A stretch of DNA of 64,000 nt, taken from NCBI RefSeq assembly GCF_000714435.1, contig NZ_JJMW01000019.1:124001-188000 (forward strand). The letters are read 5' to 3'. Shown piece after piece: positions 29,403 through 37,888 of the stretch. Every line of letters starts with the position of its first letter. Position 1 is the stretch's first letter. Under the pieces are notes generated by a model. It saw nothing but the letters and a program-made list of their open reading frames with translations, did not search any database and had not been told where the DNA came from. This DNA is from Exiguobacterium alkaliphilum 12/1 (lineage in GTDB: Bacteria > Bacillota > Bacilli > Exiguobacteriales > Exiguobacteriaceae). The translations under genes and the position numbers were made by a program.

Positions 29403-30329
29403 ATGGAAACGATACATCTCACATATCCCGAGACGCCGGACGTTGTTCCTTCGGTCATGGTGCTCGGATTCTTCGATGGTGTCCACACGGGCCATCAAGC
29501 CGTGATTCGCCATGCGCAGGAACAAGCGGAGCGGCTGAACGTACCGGTCACGGTCGTCACGTTCGACCCACATCCGAAGCAAGTGCTGTCCAACAAACCG
29601 GACGCGGTGCGTTACATCACGCCGCTCTCGCGCAAGTTGAAGCGCATCGAATCGCTCGGAGTCGAACGCTGCCTCGTCTTGACGTTCACGAAAGAACTCG
29701 CGGGCCTATCGCCGCAACAGTTTGTCGACGACTATTTGATTGGCGCCGGTGCCGTCCACGTGACGGCCGGATTTGATTATTCGTATGGCAAGTTCGGGGA
29801 AGGGACAATGGAGACGATGCCGTTCCATGCCCGCGGTCGCTTCACGACGTCGGTCGTCAATGAACAGACCGAGGGTGGGGAGAAAGTCTCGTCGACCCGG
29901 ATTCGAAAACTGCTCGGTGCCGGGGAAGTGGATGCGGCGGCAACGCTGCTTGGTTCCCCTTATGTGATTTGTGGGGAAGTCATCCACGGAGATGCCCGCG
30001 GACGCACGATTGGATACCCGACGGCGAACGTCGTCATGGACGCCTCTTACGTCATGCCACGGCTCGGCGTGTACGCGACGCGGGTCCGGTTGCGTGACGG
30101 TCGGACGTTTCATGCGATGACGAACGTCGGGCGGCGCCCGACGTTTTATGACACGGGCGACGTCTCAATCGAGAGTCACTTGTTTGATTTCTCTGAGGAC
30201 TTATACGGACAATTGATTGAGATCGAATGGGTCCGATTCATTCGCAACGAGCGGGCGTTCGACGGCCTCGATTCGCTCATCGCGCAGTTGAAGCAAGACG
30301 AGACGACGGCCCGCTCAATCCTATCTTGA
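29403..30329 (+). CDS. ribF: Bifunctional riboflavin kinase/FAD synthetase
   Basis: 308 residues. The N-terminal nucleotidyltransferase module has GFFDGVHTGHQAVI and the SSTRIR segment; the C-terminal kinase module has GRTIGYPTANV and GVYATRV. Converts riboflavin to FMN and FAD. Its stop codon (30327-30329) lies inside the -35 element of the rpsO promoter. Confidence 0.98.
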   Translation: METIHLTYPETPDVVPSVMVLGFFDGVHTGHQAVIRHAQEQAERLNVPVTVVTFDPHPKQVLSNKPDAVRYITPLSRKLKRIESLGVERCLVLTFTKELAGLSPQQFVDDYLIGAGAVHVTAGFDYSYGKFGEGTMETMPFHARGRFTTSVVNEQTEGGEKVSSTRIRKLLGAGEVDAAATLLGSPYVICGEVIHGDARGRTIGYPTANVVMDASYVMPRLGVYATRVRLRDGRTFHAMTNVGRRPTFYDTGDVSIESHLFDFSEDLYGQLIEIEWVRFIRNERAFDGLDSLIAQLKQDETTARSILS

Positions 30330-30354
30330 CTTTAAACACGGACTCCTGTATTCT
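30326..30354 (+). promoter_or_regulatory. Probable SigA promoter of rpsO
   Basis: TTGACT (30326-30331) and TATTCT (30349-30354), spacing 17. The -35 element overlaps the ribF stop codon. About 90 bases of leader follow before rpsO, with small possible pairings (GTAC/GTAC near 30361-30373) but no fold I can assign to an S15-binding leader. Confidence 0.75.
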
Positions 30355-30453
30355 ATTTTGGTACGCAAAGTACACCGTTTCGCTTGGCTGATCGATTCAC
30401 CAACGTCGGCTCGGCAACGCGGCAATTTTATTTAATTGGAGGTGGAGAGGCAA

Positions 30454-30723
30454 ATGGCACTCTCAAAAGAACGTAAGAATGAAATCATCGCGGAATACGC
30501 GACAAAACAAGGTGACACTGGTTCACCGGAAGTTCAAGTTGCAGTATTGACTGAACAAATCAACACATTAAACGATCATCTTCGTACACACAAGAAAGAC
30601 CACCACTCACGTCGCGGTCTTTTGAAAATGGTTGGACGTCGCCGTAACTTGCTTACGTACCTTCGTAACAAGGACGTTACACGTTACCGTGAATTGATTC
30701 AACGCCTTGGTCTTCGTCGCTAA
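30454..30723 (+). CDS. rpsO: 30S ribosomal protein S15
   Basis: 89 residues, exactly the family length, from ATG 30454 (an upstream in-frame start would include the GGAGGTGG Shine-Dalgarno). Contains [15 protein letters not shown] and the [18 protein letters not shown] signature that binds the 16S rRNA three-way junction. Own promoter upstream and a strong terminator downstream. Confidence 0.99.
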   Translation: MALSKERKNEIIAEYATKQGDTGSPEVQVAVLTEQINTLNDHLRTHKKDHHSRRGLLKMVGRRRNLLTYLRNKDVTRYRELIQRLGLRR

Positions 30724-30740
30724 TCCGACCGGACCACGTG

Positions 30741-30782
30741 ACGGGCTGGGACATTTGTTCCTAGTCCGTTTCTTCTTTTTTA
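30741..30782 (+). terminator. Terminator after rpsO
   Basis: An 11-bp stem with two G-U pairs joins 30741-30751 to 30759-30769, followed by a T-rich tract to 30782. Confidence 0.8.
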
Positions 30783-30795
30783 AAAGGAAAATCAT

Positions 30796-30824
30796 TAGAC
30801 ATTCGTAGGAATGAGTTACATAAT
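30796..30824 (+). promoter_or_regulatory. Probable SigA promoter of pnp
   Basis: TAGACA (30796-30801) and CATAAT (30819-30824) with 17-base spacing; one mismatch in each box. It lies after the rpsO terminator and gives pnp an independent start. Confidence 0.6.
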
Positions 30825-30855
30825 AAACTAGATAAGGTTTGAGAGGAGAATGTTC

Positions 30856-33072
30856 ATGTTAGGTACGAAACAAGTATTTTCTACAGAATGGGGCGGACGT
30901 CCGCTATCTGTAGAAGTCGGCCAACTCGCGAAACAAGCGAACGGTTCGGCGCTCGTGCGTTACGGTGACACGGTCGTGCTCGCCACGGTAACCGCATCGA
31001 AAGCACCAAAAGATTTAGATTTCTTCCCGCTTACGGTCAACTACGAAGAAAAACTGTATTCGGTCGGTAAAATTCCAGGAGGATTCCTTCGTCGGGAAGG
31101 TCGTCCTGGTGAGAACGCGATTTTGACGTCACGTCTCATCGACCGTCCGATTCGCCCACTCTTCCCGGATGGATTCCGTCACGATATCCAAGTCATGATT
31201 TACGTCATGTCAAACGACCCGGACTGCTCGGCAGAGATGGCCGGTATGCTCGGAACGTCGGTCGCCCTTTCAATCTCGGACGTCCCGTTTGACGGACCGA
31301 TTGCCGGTGCCACGGTTGGCCGCATCGATGGCGAGTTCATCGTCAACCCGACGACGGAACAACTCGAAAAGACAGAACTCGAGCTTCAAGTCGCCGGTAC
31401 GGCTGACGCCATCAACATGGTTGAGGCCGGTGCGAACGAAGTCTCAGAAGACATCATGCTCGAGTCAATCTTGTTCGGTCACGATGAGATTAAAAAGCTC
31501 GTCGCGTTCCAAAACGAGATCGTCGCAGCTGTCGGGAAACCGAAATTCGAATATACCGTGTCGAAGTTTGACGAGACGTTGTCAGCTGAGCTCGAAGCGG
31601 CCCGCCCTGAAATCGTCGAGGCCGTTCAAGTCGAAGAGAAGCATGCCCGTGACGAGGCGATCAATGAAGTCATCGCCAAGTACGTCGCGATTTACGAAGA
31701 GCGTCTCGCGGACGAGCCGGCCAAGTTGAAAGAAGTGTCTGGCATTTTGAACAAGTTCGTCAAAGATGAAGTCCGCCGCTTGATTACAGTTGAGAAGGTC
31801 CGTCCTGACGGTCGCCGTCCTGACGTGATTCGCCCGCTCGCTTCGGAAGTCGGCTTGTTGCCGCGCGCCCACGGCGTCGGTTTGTTCACACGCGGTCAGA
31901 CGCAAGTCATGTCGGTCGCGACACTTGGCGTCATCGGTGATGCGCAAATCATCGACGGCATCGGTCTCGAAGAGAACAAACGCTTCATGCACCATTACAA
32001 CTTCCCGCCGTTCTCGGTCGGTGAAGCGCGTCCGGTCCGGGCACCAGGTCGTCGTGAAATCGGTCACGGGGCACTCGGTGAGCGTGCGATGCTCCCGGTC
32101 ATCCCGAAGGAAGCGGATTTCCCGTACACGATTCGTCTCGTGTCGGAAGTACTTGAGTCGAACGGTTCTAGTTCACAGGCTTCAATCTGTGGCTCGACGC
32201 TCGCCCTCATGGACGCTGGTGTACCAATCAAGGCCCCGGTTGCCGGGATTGCGATGGGTCTCATCATGGAAGGCGAACACTACACGGTCCTCACGGATAT
32301 CCAAGGGCTCGAAGACCACCTCGGCGACATGGACTTTAAAGTCGCGGGAACGAAAGACGGAATCACGGCACTTCAAATGGATATCAAGATTGCAGGGATC
32401 ACACGCGACATCTTGGTCGAGGCACTCGAACAAGCGCGTGTGGGCCGTCTCCATATCTTGAGCCACATGCTCGAGACGCTCGATGCGCCACGTCCGCAGT
32501 TGTCGAAGTATGCACCGAAGATTGTCACGATGACGATCAACCCGGACAAGATTCGCGACGTCATCGGACCAGGTGGGAAGATGATCAACAGCATCATCGA
32601 CCAGACCGGTGTCAAAATCGATATCGAACAGGACGGAACGGTGTTCATCGCCTCGACCGACCAAGACGGCATCGACATGGCGATGGCGCTCATCGGTGAC
32701 ATCGTCCGTGAAGTCGTCGTCGGCGAAGAGTTCGACGCGACCGTCCGCCGGATTGAGAAGTTTGGTGCGTTCGTCGAATTGTTCAAAGGGAAGGACGCAC
32801 TCGTCCACGTCTCAGAGTTCAGCTTAGAGCGTGTCGCGAACGTCGAAGACGTCGTCAAACTTGGCGATACAATCAAAGTCCGCGTGACCGAGATTGATGA
32901 CAAAGGCCGCGTCAACGCTTCACACAAAGTGCTCATCCTTGAAGGGTTGTCACCGGAGGAACGCGAAGCTTATGAAGCGAAACGGAAAGCGCAACGTGAG
33001 AGTCGCCCACCACGTGATAGCCGTCCGCCGCGTCGTGACGGAGATCGTCGCCCGCCAAGATCGACAAACTAA
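30856..33072 (+). CDS. pnp: Polynucleotide phosphorylase
   Basis: 738 residues from ATG 30856, 7 bases after AGGAG; the ATG at 30850 would leave only one base of spacing. Two RNase PH-like domains are separated by a helical linker, then KH ([15 protein letters not shown]) and S1 domains, and an unusually Arg/Pro-rich basic tail of about 25 residues ([16 protein letters not shown]). It degrades RNA 3' to 5' phosphorolytically in the degradosome-like complex. Confidence 0.98.
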   Translation: MLGTKQVFSTEWGGRPLSVEVGQLAKQANGSALVRYGDTVVLATVTASKAPKDLDFFPLTVNYEEKLYSVGKIPGGFLRREGRPGENAILTSRLIDRPIRPLFPDGFRHDIQVMIYVMSNDPDCSAEMAGMLGTSVALSISDVPFDGPIAGATVGRIDGEFIVNPTTEQLEKTELELQVAGTADAINMVEAGANEVSEDIMLESILFGHDEIKKLVAFQNEIVAAVGKPKFEYTVSKFDETLSAELEAARPEIVEAVQVEEKHARDEAINEVIAKYVAIYEERLADEPAKLKEVSGILNKFVKDEVRRLITVEKVRPDGRRPDVIRPLASEVGLLPRAHGVGLFTRGQTQVMSVATLGVIGDAQIIDGIGLEENKRFMHHYNFPPFSVGEARPVRAPGRREIGHGALGERAMLPVIPKEADFPYTIRLVSEVLESNGSSSQASICGSTLALMDAGVPIKAPVAGIAMGLIMEGEHYTVLTDIQGLEDHLGDMDFKVAGTKDGITALQMDIKIAGITRDILVEALEQARVGRLHILSHMLETLDAPRPQLSKYAPKIVTMTINPDKIRDVIGPGGKMINSIIDQTGVKIDIEQDGTVFIASTDQDGIDMAMALIGDIVREVVVGEEFDATVRRIEKFGAFVELFKGKDALVHVSEFSLERVANVEDVVKLGDTIKVRVTEIDDKGRVNASHKVLILEGLSPEEREAYEAKRKAQRESRPPRDSRPPRRDGDRRPPRSTN

Positions 33073-33080
33073 TTCATGCT

Positions 33081-33108
33081 GGCCATCGTCTATCGCGATG
33101 GCCTTTTT
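33081..33108 (+). terminator. Terminator after pnp
   Basis: GGCCATCG (33081-33088) pairs with CGATGGCC (33096-33103) around a 7-base loop, followed by five T residues. Confidence 0.8.
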
Positions 33109-33123
33109 CATAGGAGTGATAAG

Positions 33124-34341
33124 ATGGAATGGATCACATTAGACAACGGCGTCCGCATCGTCATTGAACCGATGGCAGACGTCCGGAGCACGTCGACCGG
33201 GGTGTTCATCAAAGCCGGGACGCGCACTGAAGACAAGTCCGAGATTGGAATCAGTCATTTGATTGAACACATGCTATTTAAAGGGACGAAGACGAGGTCG
33301 GCGAAAGAGATCGCCTCGTTCTTCGATGAGCTCGGTGGTAGCGTCAACGCCTTCACATCGAAAGACCATACGTGTTATTACGTGAAGACACTCGACGACC
33401 ACGCTTTGATCGCGTTTGACGCGCTCGCGGACATGCTGTTCAACTCGGTCTTCGATGAAGCCGAACTCGAGAAGGAAAAACGCGTCGTACTCGAAGAAAT
33501 CAAAATGTATGAAGATACACCGGAAGACCTCGTCCACGAACTGCTCGCAACGGCCGTCTATCAAGACGACGTGCTGGCCGAACCGATTCTTGGGACGGAG
33601 TCGAGCGTGCTCGGCCTCACCCGCGACCAGTTGCTTCGATACGTGGAAACACGGTATACAGGCAACCGCGTCGTCGTGTCGATTGCCGGACACGTGCCGG
33701 ATGAACTCATCGAGGCCGTTAAAGCGAGGTTTGCCGGTCTCCCAACAGGGGAATCTTCGAAAGAATCGACCGTACCGACGCTACACGCCGAGGTCGTGAA
33801 AAAAGAAAAAGAGACCGAGCAAGCCCATCTCTGTTGGAACTTCGAGGCGATTGCCGCGACCGATGACCGGTTACCGCATCTGGCCCTGCTGAACAACGCC
33901 ATCGGGGCGACGATGTCATCCCGCTTGTTCCAGTCGATTCGCGAAGAACAAGGGCTCGCCTACTCAATCTATTCGTATTATACGACGTTCGACGATCACG
34001 GGACGTTCACGATTTATATCGGGACGTCGAAAGACACGCTCGACCAAGTCGAGTCGATTATGGACCGTGAACTCGCGGCGTTGAAGACGAGCGGCTTGAC
34101 GGACGACGAAGTCGAGAAAGGGAAGCGGCAACTGAAAGGCTCGCTCGTTCTCGGCAATGAGAGCACGAGCGCGCGGATGAATCGCAACGGCCGCAACCTC
34201 GTCCTATTAGATGAGGTGGAACCGATCGATGTCGTCCTCGATAAAGTAGACCGGATCGAGACGCGTGACGTGAACGCCCTCATTCGTGAAGTGCTCAGCC
34301 ATGCTCCTGCCAAATCTTATGTCCTTCCGTCCGAAGACTGA
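33124..34341 (+). CDS. mlpA: M16 family zinc peptidase (MlpA/YmxG-like)
   Basis: 405 residues from ATG 33124, which has a proper Shine-Dalgarno; the longer frame begins inside the pnp terminator. The inverted zinc motif HLIEH is at residues 45-49, with the downstream Glu in the VVLEEIKMYEDTPED block. Two homologous halves, as usual for pitrilysin-like processing peptidases. The place directly after pnp is that of mlpA in B. subtilis. Substrate unknown. Confidence 0.93.
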   Translation: MEWITLDNGVRIVIEPMADVRSTSTGVFIKAGTRTEDKSEIGISHLIEHMLFKGTKTRSAKEIASFFDELGGSVNAFTSKDHTCYYVKTLDDHALIAFDALADMLFNSVFDEAELEKEKRVVLEEIKMYEDTPEDLVHELLATAVYQDDVLAEPILGTESSVLGLTRDQLLRYVETRYTGNRVVVSIAGHVPDELIEAVKARFAGLPTGESSKESTVPTLHAEVVKKEKETEQAHLCWNFEAIAATDDRLPHLALLNNAIGATMSSRLFQSIREEQGLAYSIYSYYTTFDDHGTFTIYIGTSKDTLDQVESIMDRELAALKTSGLTDDEVEKGKRQLKGSLVLGNESTSARMNRNGRNLVLLDEVEPIDVVLDKVDRIETRDVNALIREVLSHAPAKSYVLPSED

Positions 34342-34342
34342 C

Positions 34343-34371
34343 TTGAAACCGAATTGTAAGTTCTCTACACT
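34343..34371 (+). promoter_or_regulatory. Probable SigA promoter of the murE-femX-cwlK operon
   Basis: TTGAAA (34343-34348) and TACACT (34366-34371), spacing 17, just after the mlpA stop. Confidence 0.75.
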
Positions 34372-34425
34372 GATTAAGAGGTATTCTTTACTTTGGACAG
34401 GATACAGGTGAAAGAAGGGAAAGAC

Positions 34426-35886
34426 TTGAACTTAACCGATTTAGCAAAACACATTCAATTGATTAACCAACTATCAAACTCTGACATCAACGTGACCCAC
34501 GTGACGACCGACTCGCGCGAAGTCGTCCCCGGGACGCTGTTCGTCGCGATCAAAGGGTACACGGTCGACGGACACGACTACGCCGCGACCGCCGTTGAAC
34601 GCGGTGCCGTCGCCATCGTCAGCGAACGTCCGCTCGACGTGCCGGTACCGAACTTGGTCGTCCGGGACAGCTCGAGAGCCGTCGGACTGTTGGCTTCAGC
34701 ATTTTATGGCTACCCGTCAGAACAGATGCGCATGTTCGGCATCACCGGGACGAACGGGAAGACGACGACGACGACGATTTTACGCGACGTCCTCGCAGAG
34801 CTCGGGCATAGTACCGGCTTGATTGGGACGGTCGAAGTCCGCATCAACGACCGGGTCGTACCGAGCAAGAACACGACGCCGCAAAGTTCAGAACTGCAGC
34901 AACTGTTGGCGCAGATGAAGGCCGAAGGGGTGACGGACGTCATGATGGAAGTGTCGTCACACGGGCTCGAACTCGGCCGTGTCATCGGCACCGATTTCGA
35001 TATCGTCGGCTTCACGAACTTGACCCATGACCATCTCGACTTCCATGGCACGTTTGATAATTATGCCCGTGCGAAAGGGTTGCTCTTCGCCCAGCTCGGT
35101 CAAATCGCGTCCCGTGGCAAAGTCGCCGTCTTGAATGCGGACGATCCATATAGCAAGCTCTATGAGACGATGACGGGTGCGCGTGTCATGACATACGGCA
35201 TCGACGCCCCGGCTGACGTCTTGGCGACGAATATCGTGCAGACGTTGTCTGATACGAGTTTCCATCTTCACTATCAAGGGGAGAGCTTGCCGGTGACGGT
35301 TCAGTTCATCGGACGCTTCAACGTGTACAATATTCTCCTTGCGACAGGGTGTCTGCTCGCTGCGGGTTATTCGCTCGCGAAGATTATTGAGGCGCTCGAG
35401 GCGATTCATCCGGCCAAAGGGCGGATGCAACGGCTCGACGTGCCTGGTTATAACGTCTACGCTGACTATGCCCACACGCCGGATGGTATCGAGCAATGTT
35501 TGAAATCGCTCGTCGGCGTCCCGAAGGAAGACATCATCTTCTTGATTGGGACGGGCGGCAATCGTGATGTGACGAAACGACCGACGATGGGCCAGATGGC
35601 CTCAAAGTACGCCGGCACGGTCGTCATCACGACGGACGACCCACGCTTTGAAGCATATGACTCCATCACGAGCGGCATCGCTTCAGGCATGACGCACGAC
35701 AACTTCGTCGAGATTGGTGACCGTGAAGAAGCGGTCCGATATGCGGCAAGCCTCGCGAAACCGACGAACATCGTCGTCTTGGCCGGAAAAGGGCACGAAA
35801 AATATCAAATCATCGGCAACGAAAAAATACCGCTCGATGAAGAGAAAATTGTTCGAGCGACAATCTTGAAGATGGAGGAATCATGA
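34426..35886 (+). CDS. murE: UDP-MurNAc-tripeptide synthetase MurE, probably Lys-adding
   Basis: 486 residues from the TTG at 34426, which has GAAGGGA six bases upstream; the frame is open to a TTG at 34393 with no good ribosome site. ATP-binding motif GITGTNGKTTTTT (residues 105-117), TTPQSSELQQ substrate loop and the HDHLDFHG motif are present. The amino-acid-specifying motif reads DDPR at residues 404-407, not the DNPR of meso-diaminopimelate enzymes or the DNPA-like motif of staphylococcal Lys enzymes. A DDPR motif is recalled from the lysine-adding Thermotoga MurE. The following femX gene argues for L-Lys at position 3. It catalyses the third residue addition in the cytoplasm. Confidence 0.93.
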   Translation: MNLTDLAKHIQLINQLSNSDINVTHVTTDSREVVPGTLFVAIKGYTVDGHDYAATAVERGAVAIVSERPLDVPVPNLVVRDSSRAVGLLASAFYGYPSEQMRMFGITGTNGKTTTTTILRDVLAELGHSTGLIGTVEVRINDRVVPSKNTTPQSSELQQLLAQMKAEGVTDVMMEVSSHGLELGRVIGTDFDIVGFTNLTHDHLDFHGTFDNYARAKGLLFAQLGQIASRGKVAVLNADDPYSKLYETMTGARVMTYGIDAPADVLATNIVQTLSDTSFHLHYQGESLPVTVQFIGRFNVYNILLATGCLLAAGYSLAKIIEALEAIHPAKGRMQRLDVPGYNVYADYAHTPDGIEQCLKSLVGVPKEDIIFLIGTGGNRDVTKRPTMGQMASKYAGTVVITTDDPRFEAYDSITSGIASGMTHDNFVEIGDREEAVRYAASLAKPTNIVVLAGKGHEKYQIIGNEKIPLDEEKIVRATILKMEES

Positions 35887-35889
35887 TTT

Positions 35890-37143
35890 ATGGCAGTACA
35901 ACCTATCAGTTTGACAGAGAAACAGCATGACGATTTCGTCAAAGCCCATGACCGGGGAGATTTGCTCCAACTTTCAAGTTGGGCCAGCGTCAAGCGTCAA
36001 AACGGTTGGTCAGGAGAACGCATCGCCGTCGGGACGAACGGAACGACGACAGGGGTCGCCCTGTTATTGTTCAAACAAGTGCCGAAGCTCCCGTTCACGC
36101 TATGTTACGCCCCGCGTGGCTTCGTCGTCGACTATGACGACACAGAGTCGCTCAAAGTATTGACCGAAGAGGCGAAACGTGTCGCGAAAGACCGACGTGC
36201 CATCACGATCAAAATCGACCCGAACATCGACCGCGATGAAGTCCCGGGCTTGATGACGGAGATGACCGAGCTCGGTTTTATTCATAAAGGGTATGGCGGC
36301 GGATTCGATTATGCACAGCCCCGCTTCACGATGGAGACGGATTTGCGCCCGAGCGAGAAAGAGATTTTCGGGAAATTTCATCATAAGTTCCGCTATAACG
36401 TTCGGCTCGCGGAAAAGAAAGGCATCGTCTGTACCGAGGTCGGTCGTGACGGTCTGAAGACGTTCGCCGAGTTGATGAAAGTGACAGGGGAACGGGACGG
36501 GTTTTCCACGCGCGGACTCGATTACTTCGAGAACCTGTATGACTGCCTTCAACCGAATGACGCCCGCCTGTTCTTGACGAAACTCGAGCCGAGCCTTGCC
36601 CTCGAGCAACAGCGACATACGCTCGAGAAAGCGACGCGAGAGCTCGCGAAAATCGAGCGGGCGCTCGAGAAGGAGACCGTCGAGAAGAAACGGCCGAGCT
36701 TGACGAATCGCGAGAAACAGACACGCGAACAGATTGAAAAAATCGAGACAGCGTTGCCGGAACTCGTCGAACTCGACAAGCGCTATCCGGACGGCCTCGT
36801 CTTGTCGGGTGGTCTGTTGACGCTCGCCGGTCGCCGCTCGTACTACTTGTACGGCGCGTCATCGAACGAGTTCCGTGAATTCATGCCGAACCACCTCATG
36901 CAATGGACGATGATGCAAGCCGCAAAAGAGAGCGGAGCCGAACGGTACGACTTCGGCGGCGTCTCTGGTAAAACGGACCCGGATGATGAATACGCGGGAC
37001 TTTACGCCTTTAAGTCAGGGTGGGGCAGTGACATGATTGAGAAGGTCGGAGAGTTCGACCTCGTCTTGAATCGTCTGCTCTATTTCGCCCTCGAAAAAGG
37101 ACTTCCGCTCGTCAAAGGACTCCGTAAACGGTTCAGACGATGA
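35890..37143 (+). CDS. FemX/FemABX-type peptidoglycan aminoacyltransferase
   Basis: 417 residues: two GNAT-like subdomains with a long charged helical hairpin inserted at about residues 236-300 (repeated Glu/Lys/Arg heptads), the diagnostic feature of Fem transferases. Sequences such as GKFHHKFRYNVRLAEKKGI, GDLLQLSSWASVK and YDFGGVSG are typical. Fem enzymes use aminoacyl-tRNA to add interpeptide-bridge residues to the Lys side chain of lipid II. Only one fem-like gene is seen here, so a single-residue bridge is plausible. It starts 3 bases after murE and overlaps the next gene by 4 bases. Confidence 0.9.
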   Translation: MAVQPISLTEKQHDDFVKAHDRGDLLQLSSWASVKRQNGWSGERIAVGTNGTTTGVALLLFKQVPKLPFTLCYAPRGFVVDYDDTESLKVLTEEAKRVAKDRRAITIKIDPNIDRDEVPGLMTEMTELGFIHKGYGGGFDYAQPRFTMETDLRPSEKEIFGKFHHKFRYNVRLAEKKGIVCTEVGRDGLKTFAELMKVTGERDGFSTRGLDYFENLYDCLQPNDARLFLTKLEPSLALEQQRHTLEKATRELAKIERALEKETVEKKRPSLTNREKQTREQIEKIETALPELVELDKRYPDGLVLSGGLLTLAGRRSYYLYGASSNEFREFMPNHLMQWTMMQAAKESGAERYDFGGVSGKTDPDDEYAGLYAFKSGWGSDMIEKVGEFDLVLNRLLYFALEKGLPLVKGLRKRFRR

Positions 37144-37793
37144 AGTGGACCGGTGTCTTGACGTTCGCGATGGTCGCGTTTCTCGTCGGCATCTTCTTGG
37201 CGTACTCGTTTTCACGTCCAGGACCGATGCCTTGGGTGGATGAGCCATCGTTTGAGGCAGGGATGTGCAATCGGGCACCACAAGCCGAGCAGCCGATTGT
37301 CGAGCGGAGTGAGCGCGCCTTCTCGAACTTACATCCGCACGTCCGGGAACGAAGCGAGACGTTTGTCCGGCTCGCTTATTCGTGCCTTGGGCTCGAGGTT
37401 CGCCTGACGTCCGGTTATCGCTCCGAAGACGAGCAAAACGCGCTCTATGCGCAAGGTCGATCGGAGCCTGGCCAAATCGTCACGAACGCCAAGGCCGGAC
37501 AGAGCTACCATAACTATGGACTCGCCGTCGATTTCGTCATCATCCATGACAACCGGGCCGACTATGATTTGTCATCTGACCACAATCGTTCCGGTGTGCC
37601 CGACTGGCAAGAACTCGGTGAGCTCGGCAAGGCGCTCGGATTCGAGTGGGGCGGCGATTGGCGTAACTTCCCCGACTATCCGCACCTGCAGATGGACTTC
37701 GGATTGTCGATTCGACAGCTCGCAGCAGGCAAGCGGCCAGGGGAACAAGCGACGATGCCGCTCGCCGATGTTTTAAAACCTCTAGTCGATTGA
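37140..37793 (+). CDS. M15 family peptidoglycan peptidase, CwlK-like
   Basis: 217 residues. An N-terminal hydrophobic helix (about 4-24) should be a signal peptide or anchor. The catalytic zinc motifs are SGYRSEDEQNALYAQGR, the HNYGLAVD block supplying His and Asp, and WGGDWRNFPDYPHLQ with the last His. This matches the L-alanyl-D-glutamate endopeptidase (CwlK-type M15) more than VanY carboxypeptidase, though substrate cannot be settled from sequence. It overlaps femX (ATGA), so it is the third gene of the wall operon. Confidence 0.88.
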   Translation: MKWTGVLTFAMVAFLVGIFLAYSFSRPGPMPWVDEPSFEAGMCNRAPQAEQPIVERSERAFSNLHPHVRERSETFVRLAYSCLGLEVRLTSGYRSEDEQNALYAQGRSEPGQIVTNAKAGQSYHNYGLAVDFVIIHDNRADYDLSSDHNRSGVPDWQELGELGKALGFEWGGDWRNFPDYPHLQMDFGLSIRQLAAGKRPGEQATMPLADVLKPLVD

Positions 37794-37802
37794 ACGGAAA
37801 TG

Positions 37803-37831
37803 TTGGCAATGAAGCCGTTTTCCGATACAAT
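37803..37831 (+). promoter_or_regulatory. Probable SigA promoter of rnjB
   Basis: TTGGCA (37803-37808) and TACAAT (37826-37831), spacing 17. Confidence 0.8.
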
Positions 37832-37888
37832 ATTCAATAGCGATAAGTGGACGAACCAGAATATGAATCATCTAGGAGGTTTTTGTTA

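Noticed and set aside
28797-29582. 261-codon minus-strand frame over truB/ribF
   Set aside because: No ribosome site and covers two well-identified genes.
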